From the NCBI RefSeq assembly GCF_003610895.1, contig NZ_MCAS01000021.1, positions 1-64,000 on the forward strand: 64,000 bases of DNA, written 5' to 3'. This DNA is from Paraburkholderia fungorum (GTDB taxonomy: Bacteria; Pseudomonadota; Gammaproteobacteria; Burkholderiales; Burkholderiaceae). The position numbers and the translations under genes are program-made. How positions within the stretch are numbered: the first letter of the stretch is position 1; every line of letters begins with the position of its first letter. The notes under the pieces were generated by a model that was not told the origin of the DNA, made no database searches, and worked only from the letters and a program-made list of their open reading frames with translations. Positions 17,514-27,262 of this stretch are shown in pieces.

Positions 17514-18803
17514 ATGCGCGTCGGAGACAACGGAAGCAATCTTCCTGCAGGCCTTACCGCCGCAGATGCCCAGGAACAACAGAAGCCGCAAGCCGCCGGG
17601 CGGGAGCCGCGTCCTCAGCCGCAGGACATGTCTCTGCCGGCACGCGCGCCCGGTGCCGCGCGCGGAGCTTCTTTCGGCCGCACCGCCGGCGACGCTGACC
17701 GCAAACCCGGCGACGGAGCACCGGCGCACCTCAGCGGAGACGCTGAGGCAGTCGACACGATCGTATGGCCGCAGCTTCAACCCGAGCCAGATCGGCCCGC
17801 GGTACTCGGCTTCTATCCGCACCGCGATGACGAATCGAACGGTAGCGGTGGCGTGCGTCGGCTGATTCGCAGCGGCGTCCAGTTCGATGAAGCACATGCC
17901 ACCAGCGGCGAAGGCGGCAAACGGATCGTATCCGATCGCCGCACCGGTACGATTTCGCAGCAAGACCCGGAGGATCCAGCGGCGCTCGCGCGTGAACGCG
18001 GCAACGAATCACGCCGGTTCCTGCGCATGCTCGGCGCGGGACGCCGCTCGACAATCACCTCGATGCACGGCAACCCCGACCTTGATCCGTTCGCACCCGG
18101 CGCGCGCCAGGATACGGCACATCTTCTCGATCACGAGCACGGCGTCTGGAGCGCATTGCAAACAAAGCAACAGCTCATCAACCTGCTGGCCGAGCGCCGC
18201 CCCGTTGCGGTGTTGACGATGACGCATGACGGCGCCGTGCACCAGGCGCATCGAGCAATGTACGAGCTTGTCGAGGAGACTGTCGGCGAGTTCGCGGCGC
18301 ACTACGGCATTGCAGCACCCGGCGTGTTCGGTGTGCGCGAAACCGGGTGGGCTACGGACGATCAATTAGCGTCGATCGATCCCGCGCGCGCCGTGCGCGT
18401 CGACCTCTCGCGCAGCGAGCAGCGCGCGAAGGTGCGGGCTCTCGTTCAGTCGTTCGCCTCACAGCCGCCAGGCCACCCGTTCCGTTCAGAAGACGCCGGG
18501 CTCAACCCGCTACATCGCTTCGACGTCTATCTCGACAGCGCGAGCACGTTGAGCGAGCAAGGAACCCGGAGCGAACGCAACGATAACGTGCATGGCTGGG
18601 ACTTCCTGCGTCCCGAGGAATACTTCATCGCGAGCGACGCGACAGGGCCCGCGCAAATCGAGGCATTACGCGCTCTGTTCGGGCGCAAGGTATCGATCAG
18701 GAAGGTAATTCGGCAAGCGCTCGCGAGCCGCCTGCCGCTGCCTGGCCCACGCAGACGAACGGTGGAGCTGACACCGCCTCGCGACAACGAGGAAGAAAAC
18801 TGA
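17514..18803 (+). CDS. LmbE/PIG-L-type deacetylase with disordered N-terminal extension
   Basis: A 429-residue protein. Residues 1-90 are Ala/Pro/Gly/Arg-rich and disordered. From about 95 it follows the LmbE/PIG-L zinc deacetylase fold: VLGFYPHRDDESNGSGG (His103, Asp106 in the HxDDE motif), the helix ERGNESRRFLRMLG, then VLTMTHDGAVHQAHRAM, where HQAH replaces the usual HPDH but keeps the last His (246) as third zinc ligand. Family members remove N-acetyl groups from GlcNAc-containing substrates. The C-terminal 180 residues are not part of the minimal domain. AAGGAG precedes the ATG by six bases. No signal peptide is present. The long disordered leader suggests secretion through a dedicated system or a surface tether; both are inference. 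Confidence 0.7.
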   Translation: MRVGDNGSNLPAGLTAADAQEQQKPQAAGREPRPQPQDMSLPARAPGAARGASFGRTAGDADRKPGDGAPAHLSGDAEAVDTIVWPQLQPEPDRPAVLGFYPHRDDESNGSGGVRRLIRSGVQFDEAHATSGEGGKRIVSDRRTGTISQQDPEDPAALARERGNESRRFLRMLGAGRRSTITSMHGNPDLDPFAPGARQDTAHLLDHEHGVWSALQTKQQLINLLAERRPVAVLTMTHDGAVHQAHRAMYELVEETVGEFAAHYGIAAPGVFGVRETGWATDDQLASIDPARAVRVDLSRSEQRAKVRALVQSFASQPPGHPFRSEDAGLNPLHRFDVYLDSASTLSEQGTRSERNDNVHGWDFLRPEEYFIASDATGPAQIEALRALFGRKVSIRKVIRQALASRLPLPGPRRRTVELTPPRDNEEEN

Positions 18804-19205
18804 GCGCGTGGTTCACAAGCCACCGGTCGCAAATAACCCCGGCCAGTTGATCCGCGTTGTGGTTCACGAAACACCATTCGCTATAACGATCGCGACGGTA
18901 CCGTTCGCGGATATTGCAGCGGCGTCGTGGTGAAATACCACGCTTTGCCCAGCCGGCACGCAAAGCAGCCGGCCAGACCGCATTCAGTACATCTACTTTC
19001 GCTGCACAGGAGCGGGTCAGGCTAAGCCGCACCCGTTCCCCATACGTTCCCCTAAATGCTTCATCAGCGCGCTGATTTCCATCCTGCCAATCGCGCTCAT
19101 CCGCACAGCGCCTTTAGTCGTTGACGCCGATAGGTGTTTATGGATAATGGCTTGAAACAAGATGCTTTCATTCCTTCCGGCCTGCGCTGACTCGACACGA
19201 CTCAC
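18804..19205. other. 402-bp gap without a convincing gene
   Basis: I see no supported gene here. GTGGTTCAC occurs twice (about 18810 and 18860) in similar contexts. A minus-strand frame (19017-19205) is short, lacks a ribosome site and overlaps the phosphatase start, so I left it out. The segment separates the accessory pair from the T6SS cluster and must hold the phosphatase promoter. The AT-richer stretch near 19135-19180 is the likeliest place. Confidence 0.5.
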
Positions 19206-20057
19206 TTGAAACCCTCCTCGCCCAATCAGACCTACCGGCTCGCCACGGGTTGCGCATTTGGCCTATCCGATATCGGACTCGTGCGTCGCAACAACGAAGA
19301 CAATTTCCTGATTGACGACGCACTCGGGCTTGCCATCGTGTGCGACGGCATGGGTGGCCACGATGCCGGCGAGGTCGCGAGCACCGAGGCGCTGGCGCTG
19401 TTCCATCAATTCATCGCGGAAGTCGATCCCCACGCGTTTCATCATGAACCGGGCGACGATCCCGACGCCACCTTGCCCGGCCGATATTCCGCACAATCGG
19501 ACGGCACCGCGCCGCAACGCACGCATCCGGCCATTAGCGTCGCGACGCGAGCGGTCGAACACGTCAATGAGCAGATCTACGCGATGAATCGCAGCGACAT
19601 GCGTCCCGACGGCCGCGGCATGGGCACCACGATGACGGGCATCTGGCGTCAGCCTCATTCGGCGACCATGGTGGTGTTCCACGTCGGCGACAGCCGGCTC
19701 TATCGCTGGCGCGATAGCCGGATGCTGCAGATCACGAGCGACCAGACGCTCTACCAGAAGGCGCTCGACGCAGGCATCACCGTCAATCTGCCAGGACGCA
19801 ACGAATTGCTTCAGGCGATCGGGCCATCGCCTCTGGTCGAGCCTGAGGTACACCGGCTCACGCCGCGGCCGGGTGATCTCTATCTGCTGTGCTCGGACGG
19901 TCTGCACGGCATGCTGAACGACCAGCAGATTGCGGATGTGCTACGCCACGCTACAGCGGACACACTGGCGGCCTGCAGCCACCAGCTCGTCGAACTCGCC
20001 AAACAGCATGGCGGCAAGGACAACATCACCGTGGTGCTGGTGAGGTTCGACGCGTAG
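19206..20057 (+). CDS. PP2C-type Ser/Thr phosphatase of the T6SS (PppA-like)
   Basis: A 283-residue PPM/PP2C phosphatase that removes phosphate from Ser/Thr. All metal-site motifs are present: GLVRRNNEDNFLI, VCDGMGGHDAGEVAS, GDSRLYRWRD, LCSDGLHGML and KDNITVVLVRF. In T6SS clusters such PppA proteins reverse the action of PpkA on FHA proteins and switch secretion off. The only reasonable start is TTG 19206, because an in-frame stop lies shortly upstream and the fold begins within 20 residues; the ribosome site is weak. It is convergent with tagF at the distal end of the cluster. A matching kinase (43037-45187) lies at the other end. Confidence 0.88.
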   Translation: MKPSSPNQTYRLATGCAFGLSDIGLVRRNNEDNFLIDDALGLAIVCDGMGGHDAGEVASTEALALFHQFIAEVDPHAFHHEPGDDPDATLPGRYSAQSDGTAPQRTHPAISVATRAVEHVNEQIYAMNRSDMRPDGRGMGTTMTGIWRQPHSATMVVFHVGDSRLYRWRDSRMLQITSDQTLYQKALDAGITVNLPGRNELLQAIGPSPLVEPEVHRLTPRPGDLYLLCSDGLHGMLNDQQIADVLRHATADTLAACSHQLVELAKQHGGKDNITVVLVRFDA

Positions 20058-20084
20058 CGTCCGGACCGGCCGCCAGCGCGGCCC

Positions 20085-20132
20085 GCTTTGCGTAGGTAAG
20101 CAGAACATTGCTCCTCACGCTGCTCGCAAAGC
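20085..20132. terminator. Bidirectional terminator between pppA and tagF
   Basis: GCTTTGCG (20085-20092) pairs perfectly with CGCAAAGC (20125-20132), and an inner AGCAG/CTGCT pair (20099-20103 with 20120-20124) extends the stem. It sits exactly between the convergent stops of the phosphatase and tagF, with AAGTTTGTT on its right side. A role in stopping both transcripts is likely. Confidence 0.5.
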
Positions 20133-20140
20133 AAGTTTGT

Positions 20141-20872
20141 TCAACGCGTGGTGCCGCGGCATAAAACCGTCCATCCCGACGCTTCCCATCCGGCGCCCAC
20201 CAAGCCGCCGAACTGTTGCTCGCGAGGCAAGCCCTCGGATGCGACCAACACGGCTTCGCCAGCCGCACCGCCATCACTCCACCAGAAGCTGCACCCGGCC
20301 GCACAGTTCGCCACCAGATCGTTCATCAGCGCGTGCACACCGTCTACGAGTTCAGCGCCCGAGAAGGACGCCAGCGGAAGGCACACCGCAGTCTCCCCCG
20401 TACGCACCGCTGGTACCGCGGGCGCGACCAACTCAGTGAGTGCCGCGTCGAAAGCGTCGATCTGGAAGCGTTCGTCGAGCGTCGAGCGCGCCAGCACGTC
20501 CAGACGGTCGTACCACTCGCCGCTCGCGCCAATCCATTCAGCCACATCGACACCCACGTCGCAACTCGCCGCTATGGTCAGCGGAAAATAGCGCCCGACA
20601 CGATCGATGCCCGGCATCATCACGCCCGCCCAGACACGCTCGCCACACACCCCTCGCCCAAGCACAAAGCGCCACACCGGACTCGTCAGATACGCGCCGA
20701 GCCACGCGTCACCCAACTGCTGCCGGCTCGCGTGCAGCCCGCGCTGCAGCCAGTCGTCCCAAGGATCGAGAAAGGACGCAGGCAAGCGTCGTGACAGAAA
20801 ATCCCCATGCGTAATGGCCTTGCCGAAAAAACCCGGTGTCTCGAACCGTTCGCTCATAGCTTTGCCGGACAC
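20141..20872 (-). CDS. tagF: T6SS post-translational regulator TagF
   Basis: A 243-residue TagF-family protein (TIGR03373-type). The N-terminal hallmark is GFFGKAITHGDFLSRRLP, then DPWDDWLQRGL and LGRGVCGERVWAGVMMPGIDRVGRYFPLT. In other T6SSs TagF represses assembly by sequestering the FHA protein, and the threonine-phosphorylation pathway opposes it. It overlaps the tssM stop by 19 bp and is the last gene of the main operon. Having tagF, a FHA protein, a kinase and a phosphatase together suggests the full repression/activation circuit is here. Confidence 0.88.
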   Translation of the reverse strand: MSGKAMSERFETPGFFGKAITHGDFLSRRLPASFLDPWDDWLQRGLHASRQQLGDAWLGAYLTSPVWRFVLGRGVCGERVWAGVMMPGIDRVGRYFPLTIAASCDVGVDVAEWIGASGEWYDRLDVLARSTLDERFQIDAFDAALTELVAPAVPAVRTGETAVCLPLASFSGAELVDGVHALMNDLVANCAAGCSFWWSDGGAAGEAVLVASEGLPREQQFGGLVGAGWEASGWTVLCRGTTR

Positions 20873-23800
20873 GTGAATTTGTTGAGCGCGTCGAGATTGA
20901 ACGGATTCACCACGCTGCTCGCGCGCAGCTCCAGCGTGACCTTGCGGCCGTCGAGGTCCAGCGTGAGGTTATAGCGGTCGCGCTGCGCGGTCGGCTCCAG
21001 CACGCCCTTGTCGATCATCCTGAACCACGCCCATGGGCCGTCCGTGGAATATCCGCTGCTGCCACCCGCCCCCGGCGGCGCATAGTCGACCCGCACCGAG
21101 CTCGATACTTTTCCGTTAGGCCACTGGAACGCTGTCGAACGCGTGGGGCCGTGCCCGTACGTGAGCGTCTGTCCATCGATATCGAGCGTGAACTGCGTCA
21201 CGGCAGCGTCCATCGTGACGGGCTTCAACTCGAAGCGCGCCGATGCCATCTTGCCGCCGCCCGAAAAGAACGCATCGCGAATCTGCGCCGCGCGCTGGAA
21301 TTGGGTGAGCACATCTTCTGGAATGCCAAGCGATACGTTGCCGAACGGCCGCCAACTCCAGCGCGTCTTCGACATATCGACGTAAGGCATCAGGTTGTGC
21401 TGGAAGAAATCGTCGATCAGGCCGCCCGGCGAGAACACGCGGCCGAAGTCGTCCTGCGTCACTGCGTTGCTGGCGTTACGGACGAGCGGATAACGGCCGT
21501 CAATCGCCTGGTGGCAGAACGACGCGACGTTCGCCACCCACAGCGAACTCAAGCGCCCGCGCTCACTGCCGAGCGTCAGCGACGATCCCGCGTCCGCCAC
21601 GCCCGTAAGCATGGCAGCAAGGGGCGCGGGCTTGCCTTCGGCGCCCTGTTTCAGCTTGACCAACGCATCCGAGGCGGGCGCAGGCGCGCCCTGGCGTTTC
21701 GCGGTATTGGCGGCATCGAGATAGACGAACACCTCGTTGAGCGCGGCAAGCTGCGAATCGAGTGGCGATGCGCCGCCCGCACCCGCCGCCGCGAGCTGGT
21801 GCAACGAATCGAAATGAAGATCGACGGGATTCTGCAGCGCGGCCGCCGGCGCGGGCGCCGCATCGTCGGACGCGGCCAGCGCACTCTCCAGCTTCTTCTT
21901 GACGCTGTCGAGTTTGCCCTTGGCGGTGTCGATCAGGGTGCTTTGTTTGACGTCCCCTAGTGTGGTTTCCTTCGCGGCCACGCTGAGGAATTTCTTCAGC
22001 GGCGAGGTGGGCTGCGCGAGCACGTTCACCACCCGCGCGGCCTGATCGAGATCGTGAAACGGCACGATGCCGACGTCAGAGAGGAACGCGTCCCAGCGTC
22101 TGATGTAGTCGTCGTAATAGAGTTCCAGCACCTGCGCGTTCAGTTGCTCAACTGCCGCCGGATCGGTGACCGCCTCATCCTTGCCCAATATCCAGTTGTC
22201 CTTGACGACGTCGGCCACCGCGAGATCGCGGCGCGCGAGGAATTGCCGGTAACCGTCGCGCGTATAGAGGCCGGGGACGCCGCGCGTCATCGGCTCGCCG
22301 CTCTTGCGCACGAACACGAGTGCCGCATCACGCCCTGCCGCGCTGGCCGGCGAGACTTCCGGCAAACTCGTGTGCTGCAGATTGCGCACCAGCGACGCAT
22401 AGACCCGCTGTTGCAGCGGAATCTTCGCCAACGCCTGGCGGGTCGACGCGACCAGGTCGGCGTCGAGCGTGACCGGGCCGTCGTCCTGCAGATGGTCGAG
22501 CAGCGCGCTCATATGCGCCGACAAATCCTTGCGCTGGTCGTCCGTGACATGACCAGCGAGGTTGCGGTCCCAATCGTAATCCGTCCACGCGCCAACCGAT
22601 TCGGCGTCGAAATGGCTCGGATCGCCCAGCATCAGATAGACCCGCAGCGTCTCGTACAGATACTGCGGGTTGTTCGCTTCGCCACGCCGCAACTGCTCTT
22701 CCAGACGGCCCACCACTCTCGGCAACAGGGTTTGACGCAAAAGACGCTGATACAGGGCCTGTGCGGCAGAGCCGAGCTTGTCGCCCTGATACAGGCCCAG
22801 CGTCATCAGAAACGGCGCACCGCTGTTGCGATCCGCGTAGCCGCCGGGAATATCGCGCGCGGCGTCGAGCAGCGGCAACACGCTCAGCACGCCCGCTCCC
22901 GGCACGAGGTTACGCGCCTGCGCATCGATCGCGTCGACCTGCGACGCGACCTCGCGGACGTATGATTTGTTGCGCACGTAACTGGTCACGAGCCCTGCCG
23001 TCACCAGCACGATCAGGACAGCGGCCAGCATCCAGGCGCCGCGTTGCAGCCATGCACGGCGCCGCTCGACACGCAGGTCCGCACCGGCGAGGCCCGACTC
23101 CTGGAACAGCACGTCGCGCAGCAGCCGTGTAATGAAATAACTGCGGCCGCTCGCCGTATTCGCCACCAGCACCTGGCGATCGACGCCGAAGCTCGCCGCC
23201 AATGCGCCCATTACGCGGTCGATCGGGCTGCCCTCCTGGGTGCCGCTGGTGAAATACACGCCGCGCAGCAGCGCGTTTTCTTCATAGCGGCTCGACTGGA
23301 ACACGTCGCCGAGGAAACCGGCCAGCAGGTCGCGCAGCGAGGCGAGTTGCTGCGGAAAGCCATAGATCAGCGCGCGCCGCCGCACGTCCCGCTCCTGTTG
23401 CAGGCGGTCGAGCACGCGCGCCTGCAGGCGCGCTTCCAATGCGTCGAACTCAGCCGGAAAGGTGGCGAGCAACTGATCGACGTTCGCCGCGTCGGCGACC
23501 GGAAACGTCATGCCCCACACACTCGTGCGCTCCTCGCGCCCGAGGTCGTCGAAGAACTCCACAAAGCCTGCCATCAGGTCGCACTTCGTGACCAGCACGT
23601 AGATCGGAAAGCGGATGCCGAGGCGTTCGTGCAATTCCTTGATCCGCTCGCGGATCGCCTGCGCCTGGGTCTTGCGATCCGCTTCGGACTGCCGCAACAG
23701 ATCGGCGACCGAGACCGCGACGATTACGCCGTTGATCGGCCGGCGCCGGCGGTATTTCTTCAGCAATTGCAGGAAGCCCGTCCATGCCGCCTTATCGGCT

Positions 23801-24417
23801 TCGGAATCGCTGTCCTGCTTCGTGTAGCGGCCGGCTGTGTCGAGCAGCACGGCTTCGTCGGTGAACCACCAGTCGCAGTTGCGCGTGCCGCCAATGCCGC
23901 GAATCGCCTCGCGGCCGAGTTTGTCGGCCAGCGGGAATTTCAGGCCCGAGTGGACCAGCGCGGTGGTCTTGCCCGCGCCCGGCGCGCCGACGAACATGTA
24001 CCACGGTGTCTGATACAGATACTGACCGCCAAAGCGGCGGCCGCCGCGCGCCTCACGCAGAATCGTCAGCGCTTCCTGGAAGCGCTGGTTGAGCGCCGAC
24101 ACTTCGGCGGCCGAACGCGTGTCTCCCGCGGACGGCGCGGGCGACGCCGATGCTGCATCGGCGGCCGGCTGCGCGGCCACGCTCTGCATCAGCTTCAAAC
24201 TGGCAATGCGCCCGATCAGCCATTTGCCGACGAAGAAACCCGCCCACAGCACAAAAATAATCGCAATCAAGGTGACGCGGCTCGACACCGATTCCAGCGG
24301 CGCATTGCCGTTGAACGCCACGAGCGGCCCGTCGAACCAGACGATCAACGCGAGCGCGAGTGCGCCGAAGAACGCCAGCACCCAGGCACGGATGAACCAG
24401 CTAAAGAGACGTTTCAT
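20854..24417 (-). CDS. tssM: T6SS membrane-complex protein TssM (IcmF)
   Basis: An 1187-residue inner-membrane protein that, with TssJ and TssL, forms the trans-envelope complex of the T6SS. Two N-terminal membrane helices (ending ALIVWFDG; LIAIIFVLWAGFFVGKWLIG) are followed by a cytoplasmic NTPase domain with an intact Walker A (GAPGAGKTT) and DLLRQSE/VTKCDLMAG segments. A third helix (MLAAVLIVLVTAGLVTSYV) leads to the long periplasmic part with the C-terminal TssJ-binding beta domain. ATG 24417 (MKRLFSWF) is chosen over an upstream TTG at 24441 that has no ribosome site. Full length for the family. Confidence 0.95.
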   Translation of the reverse strand: MKRLFSWFIRAWVLAFFGALALALIVWFDGPLVAFNGNAPLESVSSRVTLIAIIFVLWAGFFVGKWLIGRIASLKLMQSVAAQPAADAASASPAPSAGDTRSAAEVSALNQRFQEALTILREARGGRRFGGQYLYQTPWYMFVGAPGAGKTTALVHSGLKFPLADKLGREAIRGIGGTRNCDWWFTDEAVLLDTAGRYTKQDSDSEADKAAWTGFLQLLKKYRRRRPINGVIVAVSVADLLRQSEADRKTQAQAIRERIKELHERLGIRFPIYVLVTKCDLMAGFVEFFDDLGREERTSVWGMTFPVADAANVDQLLATFPAEFDALEARLQARVLDRLQQERDVRRRALIYGFPQQLASLRDLLAGFLGDVFQSSRYEENALLRGVYFTSGTQEGSPIDRVMGALAASFGVDRQVLVANTASGRSYFITRLLRDVLFQESGLAGADLRVERRRAWLQRGAWMLAAVLIVLVTAGLVTSYVRNKSYVREVASQVDAIDAQARNLVPGAGVLSVLPLLDAARDIPGGYADRNSGAPFLMTLGLYQGDKLGSAAQALYQRLLRQTLLPRVVGRLEEQLRRGEANNPQYLYETLRVYLMLGDPSHFDAESVGAWTDYDWDRNLAGHVTDDQRKDLSAHMSALLDHLQDDGPVTLDADLVASTRQALAKIPLQQRVYASLVRNLQHTSLPEVSPASAAGRDAALVFVRKSGEPMTRGVPGLYTRDGYRQFLARRDLAVADVVKDNWILGKDEAVTDPAAVEQLNAQVLELYYDDYIRRWDAFLSDVGIVPFHDLDQAARVVNVLAQPTSPLKKFLSVAAKETTLGDVKQSTLIDTAKGKLDSVKKKLESALAASDDAAPAPAAALQNPVDLHFDSLHQLAAAGAGGASPLDSQLAALNEVFVYLDAANTAKRQGAPAPASDALVKLKQGAEGKPAPLAAMLTGVADAGSSLTLGSERGRLSSLWVANVASFCHQAIDGRYPLVRNASNAVTQDDFGRVFSPGGLIDDFFQHNLMPYVDMSKTRWSWRPFGNVSLGIPEDVLTQFQRAAQIRDAFFSGGGKMASARFELKPVTMDAAVTQFTLDIDGQTLTYGHGPTRSTAFQWPNGKVSSSVRVDYAPPGAGGSSGYSTDGPWAWFRMIDKGVLEPTAQRDRYNLTLDLDGRKVTLELRASSVVNPFNLDALNKFTCPAKL

Positions 24418-24469
24418 GACAGGTGACCTGGCAAAAGACAAAGCGGAAACATCGCGGCAACCACGTCAT

Positions 24470-25813
24470 TCATGGCGCACCCGAGGTGAAAACGGTCACA
24501 TCCACGCGCCGGTTGCGCGCGCGGTTCGCCGCGCTGTCGTTCGGCACGAGCGGTTCGGTGTCGCCACGCCCCTCGGCGGCGAAACGCTCGGGCGCGCCGG
24601 TGCGTGCGGCCAGCACCTGCTTGACTGCTTCGGCGCGGGCCTGCGACAAATGCCAGTTCGACGGGAAACGTGCCGACACGATGCGCTGGTCGTCCGTATG
24701 CCCCGCCACCACGACGCGGCCCGGCACGGTCTTCAGTGCGTCGCCGATGCGATCGAGCAGCGGATAGAAACTGCGCGACACGTCCGCGCTGCCCGAACCG
24801 AACATGCCGTCGCCATGCAGCGTGACCGTCGATTTGCCGGGCGTCTCGGCCACACTGACGAGCCCCTGGCTGATCTCCGGCGCGAGAAACGTAGCGAGGC
24901 GCGGCTTCACGGGTTCGAGCGCGACGGCGGCCTTCGGCGCGGCGGCAGGTTGGGCCACCGCCGTCTTCACGCCGTGCAGCGCGGCGAATACCGGATCGGA
25001 CGCCCGGTTCAGACTGATCGAGAACGCCAGTTGCAGCCCCATCAGAATCACGCCGGTGAGCGCGGCGAGCACCCACATCGGCAGCATGCGCATCAGCGGA
25101 TTGCGCTTGTCGACGACACCTTGCCAATGCGGCGACAGATCGCGTTCGAGCGGGCCGCGCCGCTCGCGGATCATCGCCAGCAAGCGCTCGCGCAACACGT
25201 CGAGTTGGGCACGGCCGCCTTCGATCAGGCGGTAGCGCCCTTCCATGCCGAGCGCGAGGCACACGTACATCAGCTCGAGCACTTCGAGGTTGGCGCGCGG
25301 GTCCTGCGCGAGCCGCTGCAGGATCATGAAGAATTTCTCGCCACCCGAGGCCTCGTTGTGAAACAGGATCAGCAGGCTGCGCCCGGACCACGCACCTCCG
25401 CCGCCCCACGGCGTGCTCGACACGGTCTCGTCGAGAAAGGTGCACAACGCGTAGCGCGCCGCCGACAGCGTTTCGACGCTGAGGTTCGCCGCGCGGGCCT
25501 CGTTCTCGAACTGACGCACGCCATCGACCAGACGGCGGCGCAAGTCTTCGAGATCGGAATGCGTCGACATATGGCGCAACGGCACGATCAGATCGAGCAG
25601 CGGATTGGCCGCGCGCAACAGCGGATTGAGCCCGCTCGTCGAGATAGGTCCGGATGTGGGCGCATCGGTCTGCGCCGTTGATTGCACTGGTGACGGGCTG
25701 GGCGCGGGTATCTCACCAGGCGCTGCGGGCGCGCCCGGCGTTGCGCCCTTGCCGCCCGGACGCGGCACCAGGAACGTCGCGTCCTGATCCGCAGCGAAGT
25801 CGTCTCGACTCAT
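24470..25813 (-). CDS. tssL: T6SS membrane-complex protein TssL with OmpA-like domain
   Basis: A 447-residue TssL of the long, specialised type. It has a Pro/Ala-rich N-terminus, the DotU/IcmH domain (about 65-260, with NPLLDLIVPLRHM and ALCTFLDETVSSTPWG), one membrane helix (VLAALTGVILMGLQLAFSI) and a C-terminal OmpA-like peptidoglycan-binding domain (VVVAGHTDDQRI, LSQARAEAVKQVL, NRARNRRVDV). The OmpA part anchors the complex to peptidoglycan. The gene starts 6 bp after the tssK stop, so tssK, tssL and tssM form one translational run. Confidence 0.95.
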   Translation of the reverse strand: MSRDDFAADQDATFLVPRPGGKGATPGAPAAPGEIPAPSPSPVQSTAQTDAPTSGPISTSGLNPLLRAANPLLDLIVPLRHMSTHSDLEDLRRRLVDGVRQFENEARAANLSVETLSAARYALCTFLDETVSSTPWGGGGAWSGRSLLILFHNEASGGEKFFMILQRLAQDPRANLEVLELMYVCLALGMEGRYRLIEGGRAQLDVLRERLLAMIRERRGPLERDLSPHWQGVVDKRNPLMRMLPMWVLAALTGVILMGLQLAFSISLNRASDPVFAALHGVKTAVAQPAAAPKAAVALEPVKPRLATFLAPEISQGLVSVAETPGKSTVTLHGDGMFGSGSADVSRSFYPLLDRIGDALKTVPGRVVVAGHTDDQRIVSARFPSNWHLSQARAEAVKQVLAARTGAPERFAAEGRGDTEPLVPNDSAANRARNRRVDVTVFTSGAP

Positions 25814-25819
25814 GATCGG

Positions 25820-27154
25820 CTATCTCCTGATGGCCCAGAACGCCAGTTGCAGACCTGGGAATTCGCCCGCTACGTGCATCGCGAAGCCGGCCGAGGTGGG
25901 CAGCAGCTTCCACAGATCGTTGCTGCGATCGAGTTCGAAGTACGTGAAGCCGGCGTGAAACGGCAACTGCCGTGGCGCAACCGGCAGCGCGCGCAAGGCG
26001 ATGCCGGGAAGCTGCAGGTTGACGAGGTCGCGGATCTTTTCGACCGGCCCGATCTTGACTTGCTGGGCGAAGCTGTTGCGCACGGTTTCTGCGGGCATCT
26101 GCGCATTGACCGCGAGCACGAACATGGCGGACTTGTAGAGCTCGGTGTCGGGCACCACCGCGACATGCACGCCGAATTTTCGGGCGTCGAGCGGAATCGG
26201 TACGACGGCGGAGTCCATCACCATACTCAAGGACTGCCGAAGATCCGCGATCACCGGCATGAAGGTTTCGGCGAGCCGGTCATGCCTGTACACCGGGTAT
26301 TGCGCGGCGCGCTTGTTCGCCTGCGAGAAGGTCGCCAGTTCGCCCGCCAGCGCCACCGCGACGCGGAACAGTTCTTCCGGGTGCAAGCCGGTCATGGTCG
26401 CCAGATGCGCGATCAGCGGCTCGGCGCGGTTGACGAGTTGCAGCAGCAGAAAGTCCTGAATCTCGGCAGCGCCGCCTGTGCCTGGCGCGGTCAAACGGCT
26501 CGCAAGCGCCTCGCCGCGCTGGCGCAGCAGCCCGGTGAATTCGTCGGCGAACGCGGCGAGCCGGGGCGCCACCCGGTAGTCGAGACACGGCGGCGCGTAA
26601 TCGGGATCGAGCACGACACGGTTGTCCGCGCGCCGCTCGATCACGCGTGCGACGCCCAGACACGCATGCGCATTCACCACTTCGGATTCGAACGCGAGTC
26701 TCAGGCGCAGCTTGCCGATCTGCAGCAGCGCGGCGCCCGTGCCGTCGGCGTTGCTGTCGTTCACCTCGTATTCGAGCGTGCCGTAGCGCGCGAAACCATC
26801 GGCGGACGGTGCAGCCGTGGCCTCCGGAATACCGGGCCGGCGCACCGGCAGCGCGAGCACCACGAGCGCGTTGCGCGCGTCATCCGGAATGTCGATGCCG
26901 GGCGGCGGGGCGTCGTCGGCGGAAAGCGCGAACGGCGTGCCGTCAGGCAGCACGCCCGCGCACTCAAGAATCGCCAGCTTGCCGAGCGCGAGTTGCGCAT
27001 CGTCGAGTTTGAGCGTGGTGAAGCCCCAGCCATACGGCCGCAGTCCGGCCGCCCGCGATTCGACCAGCGCGTGAAGATAACGATCGTGTTGCTGGAGATG
27101 CTGCGGCTGCAGAAACATCCCCTCGGACCAGATGACTTTGTTGTTCCAGGACAT
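25820..27154 (-). CDS. tssK: T6SS baseplate protein TssK
   Basis: A 444-residue TssK, the trimeric baseplate component that links TssF/G/E wedges to the TssL/TssM membrane complex. The N-terminus MSWNNKVIWSEGMFLQPQHL is the strongly conserved family start. Other segments are NRAEPLIAHLATMTGLHPEEL and the C-terminal FTYFELDRSNDLW. Length and order are normal. A 108-bp gap separates it from tssJ upstream, with no obvious promoter. Confidence 0.95.
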   Translation of the reverse strand: MSWNNKVIWSEGMFLQPQHLQQHDRYLHALVESRAAGLRPYGWGFTTLKLDDAQLALGKLAILECAGVLPDGTPFALSADDAPPPGIDIPDDARNALVVLALPVRRPGIPEATAAPSADGFARYGTLEYEVNDSNADGTGAALLQIGKLRLRLAFESEVVNAHACLGVARVIERRADNRVVLDPDYAPPCLDYRVAPRLAAFADEFTGLLRQRGEALASRLTAPGTGGAAEIQDFLLLQLVNRAEPLIAHLATMTGLHPEELFRVAVALAGELATFSQANKRAAQYPVYRHDRLAETFMPVIADLRQSLSMVMDSAVVPIPLDARKFGVHVAVVPDTELYKSAMFVLAVNAQMPAETVRNSFAQQVKIGPVEKIRDLVNLQLPGIALRALPVAPRQLPFHAGFTYFELDRSNDLWKLLPTSAGFAMHVAGEFPGLQLAFWAIRR

Positions 27155-27262
27155 CGCGTGTGCTAACTCCGGTGATGCTGCGATTCATCAATTCGTCTCT
27201 TTGCCTGACGAGTTCGGGACAACCCCTGCCCGCTCGTCGACGGCCAACGCGCGCGGCGCAAT

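Noticed and set aside
19017..19205. 62-residue minus-strand frame before the phosphatase
   Set aside because: No ribosome site, GTG start overlapping the divergent gene start, no recognisable features.
23044..24426. 460-residue plus-strand frame inside tssM, and a similar 571-residue frame inside vgrG (30049-31764)
   Set aside because: Arg/His/Gln-rich shadows of well-recognised T6SS genes, with no family features.
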